A stretch of 6,416 bases of DNA from an uncultured Corynebacterium sp. (GTDB taxonomy: Bacteria > Actinomycetota > Actinomycetes > Mycobacteriales > Mycobacteriaceae): the NCBI RefSeq assembly GCF_937999985.1, contig NZ_CALLDG010000003.1, positions 1 to 6,416 of the forward strand, in the 5' to 3' direction. Shown here one piece after another: positions 5,708-6,416 of the stretch. The notes under the pieces were generated by a model. The model was not told the origin of the DNA, did no database searches, and saw only the letters and a list, made by a program, of their open reading frames with translations. The stretch's first letter is position 1, and every line of letters begins with the position of its first letter. The translations under genes were made by a program, and so were the position numbers.

Positions 5708-5795
5708 GTTCACATACCCGGCGGTTCCCCAAAGGTGCGCGGAGGCGGTGAGGGGGCGTCATAAAAAGAAGGCACAAAAGTTCAGCGCGAGGGGG

Positions 5796-5809
5796 CGCTC
5801 GGCGGAGCG
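5796..5809. repeat. Short GC-rich inverted repeat upstream of sucB
   Basis: CGCTC (5796-5800) and GAGCG (5805-5809) are perfect complements around a GGCG loop. The repeat covers the -35 region of the proposed sucB promoter, so it could be an operator or a fortuitous GC palindrome. Confidence 0.4.
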
Positions 5810-5822
5810 GAGGCAAGGCGCG

Positions 5823-5838
5823 TAGACTTATGTAGTAT
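5823..5838 (+). promoter_or_regulatory. Candidate sucB promoter -10 region
   Basis: Two overlapping choices fit TAGnnT: TAGACT (5823-5828) and TAGTAT (5833-5838), in an AT-rich patch after GC-rich sequence. A start near 5835-5845 gives a leader of about 50 bases, unlike the leaderless neighbours. No clear -35. Confidence 0.4.
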
Positions 5839-5875
5839 TTCAACCAAATAACCACAGCTGATTTCCGTTTAGTTT

Positions 5876-5881
5876 GAGGAG
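5876..5881 (+). promoter_or_regulatory. Shine-Dalgarno of sucB
   Basis: GAGGAG, 11 bases before the ATG at 5893, supports that start; the protein then begins directly with the lipoyl domain (MAYSVEMPELGESV). Confidence 0.7.
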
Positions 5882-5892
5882 CTTCAAACACC

Positions 5893-6416
5893 ATGGCGTA
5901 CTCCGTCGAAATGCCCGAACTGGGCGAGTCCGTAACCGAGGGCACCGTTACTCAGTGGCTGAAGAAGGTCGGCGACAAGGTCTCCGTCGACGAACCGTTG
6001 CTGGAGGTATCGACCGACAAGGTTGATACGGAGATCCCGTCCCCCGCAAGTGGTGTGCTGCTGAAGATCATCGCGGAGGAAGACGACACTGTGGACGTCG
6101 GCGCCGTCATCGCCGAGATCGGTGAGGAGGGCGAAGAGCCTTCTGATTCTGACGCCGACAGCTCCAGCGACGACGATTCCAGCGACACTGCTGAGGAGTC
6201 CGGTTCTGCGGAGTCCGAGTCCGGCTCCGATGACTCTGATTCTGAGTCCTCTGACAACTCTGGCTCCGGTTCTGGTTCCGGCGAGGCCGAGGACGTCACC
6301 ATGCCGGAGCTGGGCGAGTCCGTCACCGAGGGCACGATTACCCAGTGGCTGAAGAGCGTCGGCGACAAGGTTGAGGTCGACGAGCCACTGCTCGAGGTCT
6401 CCACCGACAAGGTCGA
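5893..6416 (+). CDS. sucB: Dihydrolipoamide acyltransferase (E2) of the 2-oxoacid dehydrogenases, N-terminal part
   Basis: E2 core subunit that carries acyl groups on lipoyl-lysine and passes them to CoA. In actinobacteria this gene product (also called AceF or DlaT) serves the pyruvate dehydrogenase and supplies lipoyl groups to the OdhA-containing 2-oxoglutarate dehydrogenase. The 174 residues seen contain a full lipoyl domain (about 3-77, lipoyl site K43 in STDKVDTE), a flexible linker (about 79-133) made mostly of Ser, Asp, Glu and Gly, and the start of a second lipoyl domain (from about 135, site K173 in STDKV). The peripheral-subunit-binding and catalytic domains, and any third lipoyl domain, lie beyond the window. 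The gene is divergent from the 131-residue gene. It has a leader and Shine-Dalgarno. Whether its main role is acetyl or succinyl transfer cannot be told from this part. Confidence 0.94.
   Translation, partial: MAYSVEMPELGESVTEGTVTQWLKKVGDKVSVDEPLLEVSTDKVDTEIPSPASGVLLKIIAEEDDTVDVGAVIAEIGEEGEEPSDSDADSSSDDDSSDTAEESGSAESESGSDDSDSESSDNSGSGSGSGEAEDVTMPELGESVTEGTITQWLKSVGDKVEVDEPLLEVSTDKV
5911..6414 (+). repeat. Repeated lipoyl-domain coding segment in sucB
   Basis: Bases 5911-6024 (residues 7-44) and 6301-6414 (residues 137-174) encode the same 38-residue stretch with only three changes (V19/I149, K25/S155, S31/E161). The DNA differs at about 19 of 114 positions, mostly silent. The period is 390 bases. 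The repeat unit continues beyond the window edge. Confidence 0.9.

Noticed and set aside
5694..5945. Upstream extension of the 131-residue protein to an ATG at 5945
   Set aside because: It would cover the sucB promoter, Shine-Dalgarno and first codons on the opposite strand. The translation lacks any conserved look, and a leaderless GTG at 5693 explains the start.
5952..6410. A 152-residue Ser/Glu-rich minus-strand frame opposite sucB
   Set aside because: It is the reverse reading of the Ser/Asp/Glu linker and lipoyl repeats; its own internal repeat simply mirrors the lipoyl-domain duplication.

Overview
The window is a chromosomal housekeeping segment of a high-GC actinobacterium, most likely a Corynebacterium. 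The gene order (HesB/IscA-type iron-sulfur protein, DUF3043 membrane protein, cobT, ilvE, leucyl aminopeptidase, dihydrolipoamide acyltransferase) follows the Mycobacterium tuberculosis Rv2204c-Rv2206-Rv2207-Rv2210c-Rv2213-Rv2215 neighbourhood and its corynebacterial counterpart. The genus call rests on synteny, base composition and promoter style. A species cannot be named from this alone.

Layout: erpA (minus, 3' end cut by the window edge) is divergent from a 244-residue two-helix membrane protein (plus), which is followed closely by cobT (plus). cobT converges on ilvE (minus), and the two coding regions overlap tail to tail by 34 bases. ilvE is divergent from pepA (plus). pepA converges, with a 15-base gap, on a conserved 131-residue protein of unknown function (minus). 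That gene is divergent from the E2 acyltransferase gene sucB/aceF (plus), which runs off the right edge inside its second lipoyl domain. There is no mobile element, CRISPR array, tRNA or rRNA. The only gaps are three divergent promoter regions of about 130-200 bases.

Functionally these are separate central-metabolism genes rather than one pathway: iron-sulfur cluster delivery, cofactor (cobamide lower ligand) activation, branched-chain amino acid transamination, peptide turnover, and the acyl-transfer core of the 2-oxoacid dehydrogenases.

I did not find a new multi-gene system. Two points deserve a second look. First, four of the seven genes appear to be leaderless: a TAGnnT -10 hexamer lies exactly 7 bases (three genes, all TAGnCT) or 8 bases (one gene) before the start codon, with no Shine-Dalgarno. 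Second, the CobT protein keeps the family fold signatures but has changed residues at the positions aligned with the catalytic and substrate motifs (GQG instead of GEG, GDLGRGLTT instead of GEMGIGNTT), and no cobS or cobU lies beside it.
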